From Linnemannia hyalina (lineage: Eukaryota > Mortierellomycota > Mortierellomycetes > Mortierellales > Mortierellaceae), in contig JAHRHY010000001.1 of assembly GCA_019671135.1 (NCBI GenBank), positions 1,798,001 to 1,862,000 of the forward strand: a stretch of DNA of 64,000 bases. Direction: 5' to 3'. Position numbers and translations under genes: made by a program. Under the pieces are notes generated by a model, which saw nothing but the letters and a program-made list of their open reading frames with translations, ran no database searches and was not told the DNA's origin. Below, piece by piece: positions 16,730-29,089 of this stretch. Positions within the stretch are counted from its first letter, which is position 1. Every line of letters starts with the position of its first letter.

Positions 16730-19700
16730 ATGGACGGCATACTATCGCAAGAAGAGGGCATACTGTCGCAGGAAGAGGGCACGCTGTTGCAGGAGCCATC
16801 GCCTGTGTCATCACCCGAGCCATCGCAGTTACCATCTCAGGCCGACCTTCTCCCTCAAGACACCACACCTCCACCATCGACTAAAGTACCAACCACGGAG
16901 GGAGACGCAGCAACAACAACAGAACCAACAACTTCAGCAGAAACAGCAACAATAACAGAGACTGAATCAGCTAAGGTAGCCATTACCTTAGAAACAATAG
17001 CAACAACAACAACAACAACAACAGCAACGGAATCTGTTCAGGAGCGATCCTCAGAGAATGAACAACAGGGATCCATCCCTCAGAAACGACCTGTGCCCAA
17101 GGACGACGAGTCTGCCTCTTCGGGCGAGGATTCATCACCTGCTGCGACAGAATCTAATCAAGAGGACAACGACAACGCTCATGCCCGTGCAGATTCGCCC
17201 CCTTCGCCCAAGAAGAGAAGAATATCGGTACGAGTTATCAACGCGTTCGCTTACCAGGATTCTTTTTTTTTTGTTTTTTTTTTTTTTTGTTTTGTTTGCT
17301 TGTATTTTTTGGCGGCAGTTCGCACTAACCGAGTCTCTAACGAGTTCTGTTGTGTTTGTTTTCTTTGTAACAGCTTCCAGGGAGGTCAATTCTCAAGTCT
17401 GCTGGCGCTGACGACGAGGATTTAACAGGAAACCAGGAGACTCCAGATCATACGGGCACGATTGACAATGGGGAATTATCGGGAGTCGATATTACAGAGA
17501 CATTCTCGTCCACAACGTAAGCAAAGACACGCATACTTTGTCTTTAACTCAACCTTCTTGCTATCTTGTTGCATACCAGGGATGACATCTAAAACAAGCC
17601 TGTCTTTTTGTAACTCTTTTTAGCGAGTTCCTGAAGCGAAGCCGAAAGTCAATTGGAAGACGCGTCAGTTTCGCAGCAACTGCCAGAATCAGGTACGGGA
17701 CACACTACTGTCATTCAGGAAGATAATCGACAACAGCCTCTGGACATGACAAGGACCGACCAGTCGTGCTGACCAAATTGATACCCATTGTTCTACTAGG
17801 ATGTTTGAGCGTGACGACAAGGAAGACGAGCACGCAAAGACGATGAGTTTCCTTGAAGGGAACAAAGTAACGGTCAACCCAAACAACATTCCTTTCACAT
17901 TCCAGAGCAGCAGCCAGTAAGTCGATGGGTGTGTCGTGAACTCGAAGGCATCGAGGTACATTTTCGACCGCAAACTCACTGTCAATTTTCTTCGGGCGTC
18001 TAGGGATAATGATACCAACCACACTGCCAGCTCCATGGAAAGCAGTGACCCCATCCAAGATAAGCAGGAAGACGAAAATACTCAAAACTCGCAAACCTCA
18101 CACGGAAGCAGCGACTCTGAGAAAGAGTAAGTCTCATTTATTCCGTTTGTTTCAAGCTGCGTGCCCGTGGACGTATGTGTCAAACTAATAATATCTTTGC
18201 CTTCATTGTCCAATAGGCGCAGTTTTGAGGTCAATGTCGCCCATGGATTTTCCGACACTACTTCAGGAAGTTCAGAGGCAAATAATGGCCTGTATTTGCA
18301 GTCCTTGCTCCCCGCGGAAGGATTGGGCAATTTCGATGACATGGGGCACTCGAGCGACAGCAGCAGCGATGACGATATCAACTACTTTCCGGATGCACAC
18401 CTTATGAAGCGGTCTTCTGGAGTCGGGATCTTTGAAGGCGATCAGGACGCCGATCTTGGTCCCCAATTTGAGATTGGTCAGTCGAGCCAAAGTCCTTTTT
18501 CTCAGCAACTGGACCACCTTGATGATGGGACGGGTGACATGTCACTTGTGAGCGAGGACTACAGTATGGACTTCAAGTTCCAAAAGCACAGATCTTCTCT
18601 TCCAGGGAGGCAACCAACACCATTCGGTGGAGATAACAAGGCCGAGGATTCGACTGCAGATTTCTCCAACAACCTGCAACTACTTGCCGCGCATGCTGCA
18701 TCCTCTTCCGCCGCGCCTTTGCAAGAACTTACTGATCTCGAATCTGTGACCGACATCGTGAATGAAGCTATGATGGCAAATGCCAGGCAGAGTCTCGATA
18801 TGCTGGACGAGCAGATTCCAGGCGATGAGGACACAGACATGGATATCACAGCTCCAATCGGGACAGGGATTCAGGACCTTGCGCACGAGATGCCCCCAAT
18901 GGCATTTCATACTGCCGAGGACCATACCGCCATGTTCTCCGAGTTTGGGAGCCAGATGGATATGACGCAGACCATCGGTGTTGGTATTGTGGAAGCCGAC
19001 TTGGTTGCGCCATCTACTCAGGACGACACCGCATCGCAACTTGGAACTCCCATGGATATGACACAGCCTATTGGTGGTATTTTGGAGGCTGTCCAGATTG
19101 CGACCTCTACCCAAGAAGACAGGGCACCACAAGCCGAGAAAACTAAGGATGCCGAAAGTATCATTGATATTAATGCACAGCAAGCGCCCACAACACCTCG
19201 CCGACAAAGCTTTAACAGCCGAGCTTCTCTACGTGCGAGCTTTGGGGCTACTGAAGTTCCCAATGAACAGTCTCAAACAGGATCTGAACAGCATGAGGAA
19301 GAACGCCGACAACCGCCATTTAACGAGCCAGGTAACACTGCCAGCGATGCGAGATTTTCATTCTATTTTACGACAAGGGGAATTGTAAGTGACGGCAAAT
19401 ACTGACTCGGTAGAGAATGTGTGTGGATCCTAATCTTCTAGTCTTTCAAGCTCCTCAAATCAGTCCTGCGACGACCAATCTTGCCAAAAAGATTGACCGC
19501 TTCTCTGTCGGCGAGCCATCTGGGTCGGCCAGCGGGCTCCAGGAAGACGATACATACAACACTATGGACTTTTTACGCGAACAGCGCGCTCGGAGGGCGA
19601 TCGCGGGTGCCTCAATGGATGGCGGTGATATTTCACGGGATAACACCAACGACTTTACCAACGATTTTACCAACGATCACTCCATGGGTGCACCTGAGCC

Positions 19701-22050
19701 GGACGCAGCCGATGTGTCGTACGATACTGGGGGAGATGAAGACTCTATCTCGGAGGTAAAGCATCAAGATCAACGAGGATTCGTATCAACGTGTTATGAT
19801 ATTGTACAAGGCAGTCTGATGTCTAACAGGTGTCTTTCTGTGATTTACTATTTTTCCTTCAATAGTTACCGCCCATCTCTTTGAGTCAGTTTCTAGGTCT
19901 TGTGGGAATCTCCTTTCTGGACCAGCTCTACACGAGTACTCGTCGCAGAACCATCCCTCACCTGAGCAGCTCTTCCGAGTCATATCGGAGCGCGGATCTG
20001 ATCAAGGCTAAGGCAATCTTCACACAGGAACTCAACTCGTACCGGGAGGCATGTCGTCTGTTGAAGCAGTCTATCGAAAAGACACGGGCGTTCTGTCTTG
20101 AGCAGGAGAAGAAGGTCATGGAGAGCAACCCAGACTACATTCGCGAATTCCGGGAGAGTAACTCTGACACGAAGGAGTTTATGAAGGATCGACTAAAGTT
20201 GGTCAAGTCTCACGCGAAACTGGATACAAGTGTCCAGTTCAGTGGACTCAAATCGGAGCTTTTGGAGCGACAGCAGGCTTCTCTGGAGGAGCACCTAGAC
20301 AAGCTGAAGAAGGTTCGTAGAGCTGGTACATAATCAAGATCAGCTTTTTGTTTTGATTGGGCTGCACATCATTGCTAATTAGTGCCTTTTTTGTGGTGCT
20401 CATGCTATAGGACATTGCCAATCTTGGTCAGCTTGCATCGGAACTATCGAAGGAGAAAGTCAAGGTGACGCCAAGGCACGCAGAGCTCAAGCGAATCGTC
20501 GAGCAGGCTACAGCGCGGAGGAGAGCCTATGCGCAATGCGACAAGGAGCAACTCAGGATGCTTACCGAGGCTGTTGACGAACAAGGGTAAGAAGTTGACC
20601 ACAAAAAGAATGCAGACTCGGAGGAGGAGGAGGAGGAGGAGGAGGAGGAGGGGGGGGGGGGGCACAAATTTGCCAATGTGCAAATAACTAATATGATGTT
20701 TGCTGGTTCTTCCATATATGCATCAATAGAACTCAAATCGAACACTTCAAGTCAGTAAACGAACGAAAGGAGAAAGAGCTTGCAGAGGTCCGGGCCAGGG
20801 TCGCACAGTTGCGTTTGTCTGAACAGACAAGCAAGGAGCGTGTTGCGGCTGCAGAAAAGACGATCCAGGACAATCAATATGTGCGTCCTGAGGATGTGTC
20901 ACAGGCCAAAGATCGACTGAGGATCATTCAGGCAACTCATCGGTGGGAGCCTCTTCGGCCATCGAGCGAATCATTTTCCTCGGCTGCCGGAGGATCTGCT
21001 TTCATGGTGGCGAAGGCTGGTAGTAGCACTTTGGAGTTTGTGTACGACAAGGCTGTGGTTGTTGTGATTGATCCGTCCAAGATTGGGAAGGACTTGGAGG
21101 CAGTCAAGGTGTCTGCGTTTGAGGAGGAGGCGATGGTAGACTTCGACTTGTCCTTGGCAGATCAGCCGCGGTTGCTTATCTCGGCCCTCGCATGCAAAAC
21201 ACGACCGTCCATGAAAGATGTAAGTCAACTCATCCTCATGGGTGTGTCGTCAAGTTTCATTCTTCATGATTGCTGTATGAATATCGAGTATCGTAAGCTC
21301 ACCATGCGTTTTTTTTTTGCGTTTGATTTCCAAACACCTAGTATTTCCCATTACTCCGCGATTACACGACCATGGTGGCGGCCAAGTACAAGTCCGGGAC
21401 GAAGATCAGCAAGATCCTGAGCGACGTGAGTCAGTTCTGGACCAGGATCTGTCTGATCCGACGAGATATTGAGTTGGTGCGAGCTCACCATGTGGTAGAC
21501 CTTGTGGCTGGATCCGCAGAGAACCTCAAAGAGCTCGAGCTCAACGCAAGTCCACAAGCCAGCAGAAGGAGTCTTCGCCAGGTCGCTCCTGTAGTCCTTT
21601 TGGATATTCGAGTTCGGTTTACGGGACCCATTCTTGGTGCTGGTGCGAGGAGGCGGGTTCCTGAGCAGAGTGGTGGTGGTGGCGGTGGTGGAAAGAAGAA
21701 TGGCCATCAGAATCCGGAGGAGGAGCCTGTCAAGTTTTATTTGTGGTTTACGTTCACGCTGAGCGATCTGTTGAGCTTCCCTGGTCCTAATTCTTTCACA
21801 TGGCGCCTCGAGATTGTTTATGGCGATATCAGGTACCGTGACTTTGTCTGTTTTGAAACAATTGTAAAGCTTGTATTGATCTGGTTCGAAATGCATCCTC
21901 CAGGATACTGACATGTGGTTACTGGCTCGTTTTTCTTCCTTATTCAGCCACGAGCATGTCGCCCAGGCGGTCAGCCCCTGTGTCAAGAAGGGCGGCTACG
22001 ATGTCATGCGCGATATCTGCCTCAAAGTCAACCAGCTTCTCAGAACATAA
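16730..22050 (+). CDS. SPC105: Kinetochore scaffold Spc105/Spc7/KNL1
   Basis: It is the outer-kinetochore platform for spindle-checkpoint proteins and PP1. Twelve exons join in frame to 1361 residues: 16730-17227, 17374-17516, 17624-17692, 17800-17916, 18004-18126, 18217-19331, 19442-19755, 19866-20312, 20411-20586, 20730-21219, 21342-21832, 21948-22050. Near the N-terminus lie RSILK (170-174) and the PP1-docking RVSF (227-230). Three MELT-like motifs, MDIT or MDMT, start at about 525, 564 and 596. ISLSQFLGLVGISFLD begins the Spc7 C-terminal module, followed by a coiled coil and a Mis12-binding RWD-type end. The 19331/19442 junction uses a weak GTAACA donor. A stronger GTAAGT at 19385 would need a 29-nt intron to stay in frame, so I rejected it. 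The next gene converges with only 115 bp between stop codons. Confidence 0.9.
20620..20662 (+). repeat. (GGA)n-Gn tract in Spc105 intron 9
   Basis: About ten GGA units run into a G run of more than ten bases, all purine, within an intron of about 143 nt. Confidence 0.85.
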
Positions 22051-22165
22051 TACACCGACGACACCGGTCGTAAAGTACAAGGTTTATTCAAGAAAAAAAA
22101 TAAAGTAATAATGTTTCCCCAAACTCGTTCGCAAGCATAGCCCTTCCCCCGTGCCATTCTGTCAA

Positions 22166-24685
22166 CTATCCCAAGGAAACAGGCAAAAAGTTGCCTACAA
22201 TCACAGTGGGGATATTATACTTGTCTCTCCTGATAGTGAACGAAAAGCAACAAGAAATGACGTTCTGCGATTCCGGGTCCGGGTTCTTGAGGAGACACGA
22301 TGTCAAGACGGCCTTTTGACCGGCATCAAAGGCAATGTTACCGTACTTTTCCCAATAGTTGACGGCGGACTCTTCGGCCATCAGTTCGTATATACACAGA
22401 CGGCCCTCCCGCAGCATCTCCAGCGGCACGTTGACTAGCGACGCAAACTCCTTGTTGCCCTTGTAGATCTCTCCTGTTCGGCGCCAGAGACATGCTGGGA
22501 TGCCCATTGAGCTGAAGACTCGGTCGTAGTCCTATATGATAGCAAGACACGCGTAAAAGAGGTTAGAGAATGGTGTGTGTAGTTTTGTGCAAGTATTTTT
22601 GCTAACTTGCATTACGAGGAAATTTGTGTGTTTGTTGGTTTGGGCAAAAGGGGAGAGCTGCGCAAATGACAATCTTAACTAGCATGAAATCCCAGACAGG
22701 CAAACCGAGGAAAGCAAAGAAAAATGAAATTGATCCACAGAAATAAACTTACAAGCAGCAGGCGCTCAAATGCCTCCTCGACAAGGACAAGGTCAATATC
22801 TGTCAAGGATTGGGCCACTGTTCTGAATGCTGGTCGGAAAGTGCCCATGACGTTCAATATCCTCTGTCTGCTGATATTCGACATACTGTTCAGCGTAAAT
22901 AAAAAAAGTTGCAGGATTAGGATCTTCAATTGATACTGACAGGCACGGGGACCAGCGAGATCGAGATCTGTCATTCAAAGAACATACTTGCTGTCCATGT
23001 ATTTTTGAAGACGAGAATATCCATTGACGTAGTTGTAGGGTTTCAAGAAGCCAGCTTCGAACTTAGCATTGATGACCTGGGTCAATCGGTCCTCATTGGT
23101 GCCATCACTTGGATCTGCTGCTGTCAAGAAGAACTTCTCGGTTGTGTTAACGGGGATTCCTGTCTCGCAAAAGATATTTTGCTGATCGCCTCCCAGACTC
23201 TCCAAAAAGTCACTAGATAAAATTACAGAATGCAAAGGAGGGTTAGGGACTGGAGCTCCTGTCTTGTGTTTCGTACTGATATACCATCCTGACTCGTATT
23301 CCCACATCCTTGTCAATTGAACGCACCTGATGACAGTAAACTCGTTACCCATATGCTCACTCGCAAAGGTCAATGGGGTTACAGGCAGAGCTGACAGTTG
23401 GTTGTTGAATCCGTAGAGAGGCAAGCCCAAGTTGTTGGCCTGGAGTTGCTGCTGTTGTAATGCAAGCTGTTGCTGTTGGTGTGAGGTGAGCTGTGTTTGA
23501 TTCTGAGCAGCCTGCTGTTGCTGCTGTGAAGTCCTTCGTGCTATATAAGAGAATGTCCATTTACTGCACTGTTAGATATTATGAATCAATCAACCTGGTT
23601 CTTGGACCGAAACAACGCATATGAAGTCCTGTGTCGAGCCATACCTTCAGGAGATCGTGAGATGCTGGGGACTGGGGTTCCTGCATTACTCGAGCTGGCG
23701 CTAGCCGGTTGCTGCGAGCCAGCCGTTCCTGACGCTGATGGTTTAGGTTCGTCGTGACACATGTGTCCGATATTACGCTTGATGCATCGCTGACAAGGAC
23801 GACCTATTGCACATTCGTTTTTGATTGTCGAGTTAGGATAAGAGGATGATATAGCTTGGATACTGGCACTTGCTTCAACCGCTGCTGTACTTACCATCGT
23901 CGCATGTCATATGGGATCGCCGACAGTACACGCATGCTAAGAAAGAATAAAAAGGCGTGGGACAAATAACAAAGAAAAAAGAGGTGAGTGAGTGTCCGTG
24001 TTCGACACCGAAACATGGAGCGAACAATGGACAATTGGATCCTGAGTTTGAAAAAACGTCGGTCGGTTGAACTGGTTTTGTCGTTCTATGGTGGGGGTAA
24101 TTTTTTTTTGTTTTTTGTTGAGTTGATGGATATTACTGTCTTGTTGCTGATCGACAAGTTGCTCTTCTGGCGCCAAAGGTAAAAAAGTTGTTTTCCTGAT
24201 ATTGTCCACGAAAGGAAGAAAGGCCGAAGGGAGGCAATAGATGTATGTACCCCCGTTCATCATAACCACCTTCTTCAATCTCTGCTCCAGCCCTTCCCAA
24301 CGATTCCCATTTTTCCAGTACATAAAAGAGAAAGGTTGTTTTCAAACCACCCTCTCTCTTCATGTCAGCGATCATCAAACATACAAATATCAAGATGTAT
24401 TGGGTTCAATTCGAGCGAGTGATAATGTACCAAGAAATTCAGTTTCTTACCGTGAGTCACTTTTCTCCGCTTGGGGCCACCTCGTTTTTTCTTGGCCTCA
24501 GCCGACTCGTCGTCCAGCTGTTGTTGGGTCATGGCTGCTCCTGTCCCTGCTGCTCCTGCTGCCGTGGCAGACGACGAAGAACCTCCCTGGTTATCCTTGT
24601 TGACGTTGTTATTATTGTCTTCGTTGGTAGTGGTGGTGTTCTTGTTGCCACCATTCCCGTTTGTTGACTCTGTCGGTTGATTCAT
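22166..24685 (-). CDS. ERT1: Transcription activator of gluconeogenesis Ert1/AcuK (Zn2Cys6 + PAS)
   Basis: A nuclear regulator that switches cells to non-fermentable carbon use. Seven exons: 24685-24451, 23936-23895, 23803-23645, 23540-23327, 23212-22988, 22885-22753, 22531-22166, giving 457 residues. A Ser/Thr/Asn/Ala-rich N-terminus and a basic KKKRGGPKRRK lead into the zinc cluster. That cluster is built from three exons: HACVYCRRSHMTCDDG, then RPCQRCIKRNIGHMC. All six Cys are present. A Gln-rich linker follows. The PAS half has the family signature AADPSDGTNEDRLTQVINAK, LKPYNYVNGYSRLQKYMDS, NVMGTFRPAFR, VLVEEAFERLLL and FSSMGIPACLWRRTGEIY. Length is shorter than many Ert1 proteins, which have longer disordered tails. 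It diverges from UBE2W across 733 bp. Confidence 0.92.
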
Positions 24686-25418
24686 TTTTCCTGATTCTTT
24701 GTTGTTGTGAAGACGAAGGGGGGCGAATGGATGAGAAGTGAGAGGAAAGAAAGGAAGGCCAAAGTTTGTTTGCGATTGAGAGTGTTGTGTGTTGAGGTGG
24801 AGAATGCGGGGATGAAGGCCAGAAAAAGGAAAAAGAAAGAAAAGGAAAATGGAGCTGAGGAAAAGAAATATTTCCAGGTCCAGGGCACAACCCTGGAGCC
24901 AGAAAATGGTCACTTGACTAGAATCGATACGCCCAGTCAAAGTTATGAGCGGGCGATCCCATGCTAGACATATGCCAACCAGAGAAAGAGAGAGAGTTGT
25001 CATTTGCAGGACAAGACATGCTTCAATGGATCCTATTGAGGCTATCGACAGCTTGCTTCTTCGTTTCAACAAGAAACACGAACATATCAATTGAAGGTCT
25101 TGCTTCCTTGTCACTCTTACATTACGCTGTCGGTGGTTGTGCATAGTATGACCATGTGCTCCTCGCTTCTTTGCAGTGCGATCTGTGAGGGACGACCGAA
25201 GCATATGAAAAGTAGTCACGCCGACTTTTTGTTCTTCCCCACTTGGTCGCTTGTTCTCTTTTGCTTCTCTGCTTCTTCTTCCTCCATACTTCCTCTACTT
25301 TCCTCTGCTTTCCCCTCCTCCGCTCTCAACTATAACAACAACCTACACACGCCATATACTCACTCTTCTCTGCAACAAAGACACAGTTCTCTCCACCACC
25401 AGCAATCACTCACTCTCA
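24686..25418. other. Divergent promoter region ERT1 / UBE2W
   Basis: No gene seen. It must hold both promoters. The right 170 bp are pyrimidine-rich and lead into the UBE2W start. Confidence 0.5.
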
Positions 25419-26800
25419 ATGGCGAAACCAATGTTCGCGCGTCGTCTCTCCAAGGAACTCAAAGGTGACTACTCCACCTACGCTGTCACCCACTCATTCA
25501 AAGCCTTTTTTTCGACTGGGCCTCGCCACTACCTACAACTACAGATCTTATAATTCACCTTCCTCTTCTTGTCACTCACCCTTTTTTTCCCTTCTATGGA
25601 CAACGCCACTCAATAGATCTGGCCATGAACGCCCCCGCAGGCGTCAACATCATCGATGCCAATGACTTCAAAGTGTAAGGTTAAAGCTCTAGTCTTTATT
25701 GTTACTGTCATTTTTTTTGTTTGACTGTACGACAGAAATAGCCCTAACTTTTTTATGTTGTTGTTGTTGCTTTTGCTTCGCCTTCAAATAGCTGGAAGCT
25801 GGGTCTTGCTGGTGCTCCAGGAACTCTCTATGATGTAATGGTCCACAGATGATATGTTACATGCGGGAGACAATGAACTTATGAGATGACCAACACCTTC
25901 ACCCTCTGGTTCAATGGACCTAACCAATCCCTTTCTGGTTATTTTTTCTGGCGCTTTTTGTCACCCATTGGATTCTCTGTTTACTTTTCGACTCTCACAG
26001 GGTGAAAAGTTCCAGCTCGAGGTAAGCATAAAAAACGGCTTTAGCGTTACTTTGTACCCTACACGCCAACTACTCGCTCAATTGCATGCAGGACAGCCCA
26101 GGTCGATACTGGCTTGAGCAACTGTACAACGGCTGACACGGTTACACTCTTCCTTTGATTACTCTTACATCACTTCCAGTTCAACTTTGGGCCAAATTAT
26201 CCTCTAGAATCCCCTCAGGTTCTCTTCGTCGGCGATAACATACCCGTTCACCCACACGTAAGTAACGCATAATATATTGGCAGCACATCCAGGCGATTTT
26301 ATCGCATACGGATCATCAGACAAGGGCCGGCAGAGCAAAGCAAAAGTAGGCGTGCCCAAAAGCCAGCCCCATTTTCAAAAACAGGAAACATCACTCCAGA
26401 TCGGCATACACGGACTGGGCTGTGATTCCTACATATTAACCCTCGCCCAAATCTCAATGCTGCAATTTTGGCTGGCGGGTTCAATTTGCTGTTGATAGAT
26501 TTACAGCAATGGTCATATTTGTCTGGATGTCCTCTACAACCACTGGAGTCCGGTTCAGACGGTAGCATCGATATGCCTTTCCCTTCAATCGATGCTGTCG
26601 AGCTGCACGAGTAAGGAACCTCCACCAGATAACGCCACCTACGTCAAAACCGCCAGAGCCAACCCCAAGCACACCGCCTGGGCCTTTCATGGTAACAATT
26701 GCTTGTTGAACTTTTGTACTTCGCAAATTGAGCTTGAAGGATTCTATGGGCTGACTGGATTTGTTCTTTCTCGATGACCAACATAGACGACACCGTTTAG
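25419..26800 (+). CDS. UBE2W: Ubiquitin-conjugating enzyme E2 W
   Basis: UBE2W enzymes attach ubiquitin to protein N-termini. Seven exons, 25419-25464, 25617-25674, 25792-25834, 26002-26022, 26180-26257, 26499-26691 and 26787-26800, give 150 residues, the normal size. Exon 4 is only 21 nt and the last exon codes only for the final residues DDTV. The UBC fold is complete: MFARRLSKELK, GAPGTLYDGEKFQLEF, YPLESPQVLFVG, VHPHIYSNGHICLDVL with catalytic Cys90, and CLSIQSMLSSC. HPH replaces the HPN of most E2s, which is typical of UBE2W. The disordered, unusual C-terminus of the family is also kept (TAWAFHDDTV). Budding yeast lacks this gene and fission yeast has one. Confidence 0.93.
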
Positions 26801-27188
26801 GACGATCGAAAGTCATGGATGGGCAGACTGGACGGGATCGCGAATGCCCAAGGAGCAACTACTGTCAACTGATCAATTTTCGCCTTCGCACTTTTACTCA
26901 AGACCCATGGGCGAGGAAACAGGAACAAGGGACAGAAGGGAAACCAACGTAACATAGGTAGCATAGATCTTTCTCACACAACTGCACAGTCCCAAAATAC
27001 ACACCAAAAAGTCCGAACAACTCCCACGGCCATCCATGACAGCGAAATGATGTGATTTCCTTTTTTTTTTAATCGCAGAAAAGGTCTAAAGTAGAATTAC
27101 AATGGGTGGGAGTGAAGTGTGTGGGTGTGTCTGTGTGCGTATGGTAGTTAAGTTGATATGTTGATATGTTGCTGTTGCTGGACTGGAG
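26801..27188. other. Convergent 3' region UBE2W / NFU1
   Basis: Shared downstream region of two converging genes. I see short A/T runs but no gene. Confidence 0.5.
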
Positions 27189-28176
27189 TTACTGGTTCAT
27201 GAGGCGACGCTCAAGCTTTTCAAACTCGAGCTGGGATACCTCCTCCTCGGCATCGAATGCCTGCTCGACAGCAGTGACCTCAGGAACATAGTGCATCAAC
27301 ATGTTCTCGATTCCGTTCTTCAGAGTCACAGTCGAGCTATCACAGGTTCTGCAGGCACCCTTCAACTTGAGCTTGACAACACCGTTCTCGAATCCACGGT
27401 ACTCAATATCTCCACCATCGTCCTGAATCGAGGGGCGGATACGGGTGTCGAGCAGCTCCTTGATCATCTGGACGGTCTCGCTGTCATCCTCATGGATCAT
27501 GGTGTCGAGCGCAGCGCCTGATTCGCCGTCGGCGGTCTCTGAGATGATAGGTTGTCCTGAGGCGAAAAAGTCCATGATGGCCGAGTAGATGTCGGGCTTC
27601 ATCAACTGCCAGATCGCATCCTGGTCCTTCGTGATGGTCAAGAAATCGGGTCCAAAGAAGACGCCACGGACACCGTCGATCTGAAACAGCTTTTTGGCCA
27701 GGGGCGAGCCCATGGCGTTACGGGCGTCCAGAAACTCGGCCGTGCCGTTGGGCATCACGGCGACTCCTGGCATAAACTTGAGCGAGTCCTGGTTTGGGGT
27801 CGTATCAGTCTGGATGAACATTGTGCGAACTATTTTATAATCAAAGAAAGGAAATATTTGCTCCGGATCAGGTCAGCTTTCTTCCATTCTGCTTCTCACT
27901 TTGCAAATTCATTCGAGGACAAAAGGATTCGGTGTAATGCTTTAGACATAGTGGAGGAAGAGAGGGAGTTGGTGTATTACGTTGCTGAGTGGCATAGATG
28001 TTTGTTCTGAAGGCCTTGGAGGGAACGACAGCGCGGTGGAGAGAGATGTGCGCTGCGGAGGAGGAAGAGTTGTTGATGAGAGTGCGCTGGGGAAGGACGG
28101 CAGCGGTGAGGAGGGTTCTCTTCGAGGCGGCGGTAGCCAAGGCTCTAGAGGAACGGGCGGGCAAGAGTCGGAGCAT
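27189..28176 (-). CDS. NFU1: Mitochondrial iron-sulfur cluster carrier Nfu1
   Basis: It delivers 4Fe-4S clusters to mitochondrial enzymes such as lipoyl synthase. Two exons, 28176-27981 and 27829-27189, join as QQ-LRTMFIQTDTTPN and give 278 residues. The N-terminus (MLRLLPARSSRALATAASKR) is a typical matrix-targeting presequence rich in Arg, Ala and Ser without acidic residues. The Nfu N-terminal domain follows from about residue 68 (PNQDSLKFMPG; GSPLAKKLFQIDGVRGVFFG). The C-terminal NifU domain is at about 185-250 (IRPSIQDDGGDIEYRGF; LKGACRTCDSS), with cluster-binding Cys225 and Cys228. The intron separates the presequence from the mature protein. It diverges from RPS10. Confidence 0.95.
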
Positions 28177-29089
28177 GTTTGGGAGTGAGGAAGGAGAGGG
28201 TATGGGGGAAGGGGGGAAGGAGGAACGAAGAGAGGGAGGACGGAGAAGAGTTTCCTTTTTGCTCGGGATGCAGAATTGCTCAGAGAAAGACAGGGGACAA
28301 CTCACCGTACAAGAGATCTGATTCACTTAAGGGCAACAGAGAAGGAAGGAGGTGGGTTCAAAGAGCTCATTCGCCCGCAGACAGATGGCTCGCTCTCTTT
28401 TCAACAGGTGCGAAATTTTACCAGAGGTGTCAAAAAAACGTGACTGTCTGTCAAGATCTATTCACACGGCTGCAGTACAAGGGCCAAGTTGGAAGGCACA
28501 CGGACGGGAAGCAGAAGGAAAGGAGGGCGACACATACACCCCGACAACGCATCCATGGGCATACTCAAGCATACCATCGATCCATCGATCCCATTATCTA
28601 TCGAACCAGGAACCATCACCATCGCCATCATCAACATCGCCAACAAGGCTATTTTGCCTCATATTCAGAAGTCGCCATATATCACTGTTACAAGACACAG
28701 GCCCTTCTTTTCTCTTTGAACTGAGGTCAGAGAGACGGACATAACAACCACCAACAAAACACGACACAGAAAGGCAAGGTGGACGAAGGAAGAGACAACG
28801 GGCTCCATCGCAGGAGTAACGGCACTCCGCCTCTTTGCGATGAAGGTTCTGTGAACGGAAGGATGAAGAGAGCAGGCAGGAAGGAACAGGAGTAAACTGA
28901 CTGGTGCTTGCGACAGCGGGAAGCGATCGCCCATCAGATAACAGGCGGAGAAGTGCCCGTCAGGAGAGGCGTCACCATCATCTTTTTCCTCACAAGCGGG
29001 ATCAACAGAAACGACGTTCACGAACAAGCCTGTCCTAACCTGGTCCCCCCTTCCCTCCTCTCTCTCCCCGGAAACACAGATAATTCAGC
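28177..29089. other. Divergent promoter region NFU1 / RPS10
   Basis: 913 bp without a recognisable gene. The left part is purine-rich on the plus strand (5' UTR of NFU1). No tRNA or snRNA signature is seen. Confidence 0.5.

Noticed and set aside
19385..19413. 29-nt intron in SPC105 with a strong GTAAGT donor
   Set aside because: It keeps frame but is below the usual minimum intron size. The 110-nt alternative also keeps frame.
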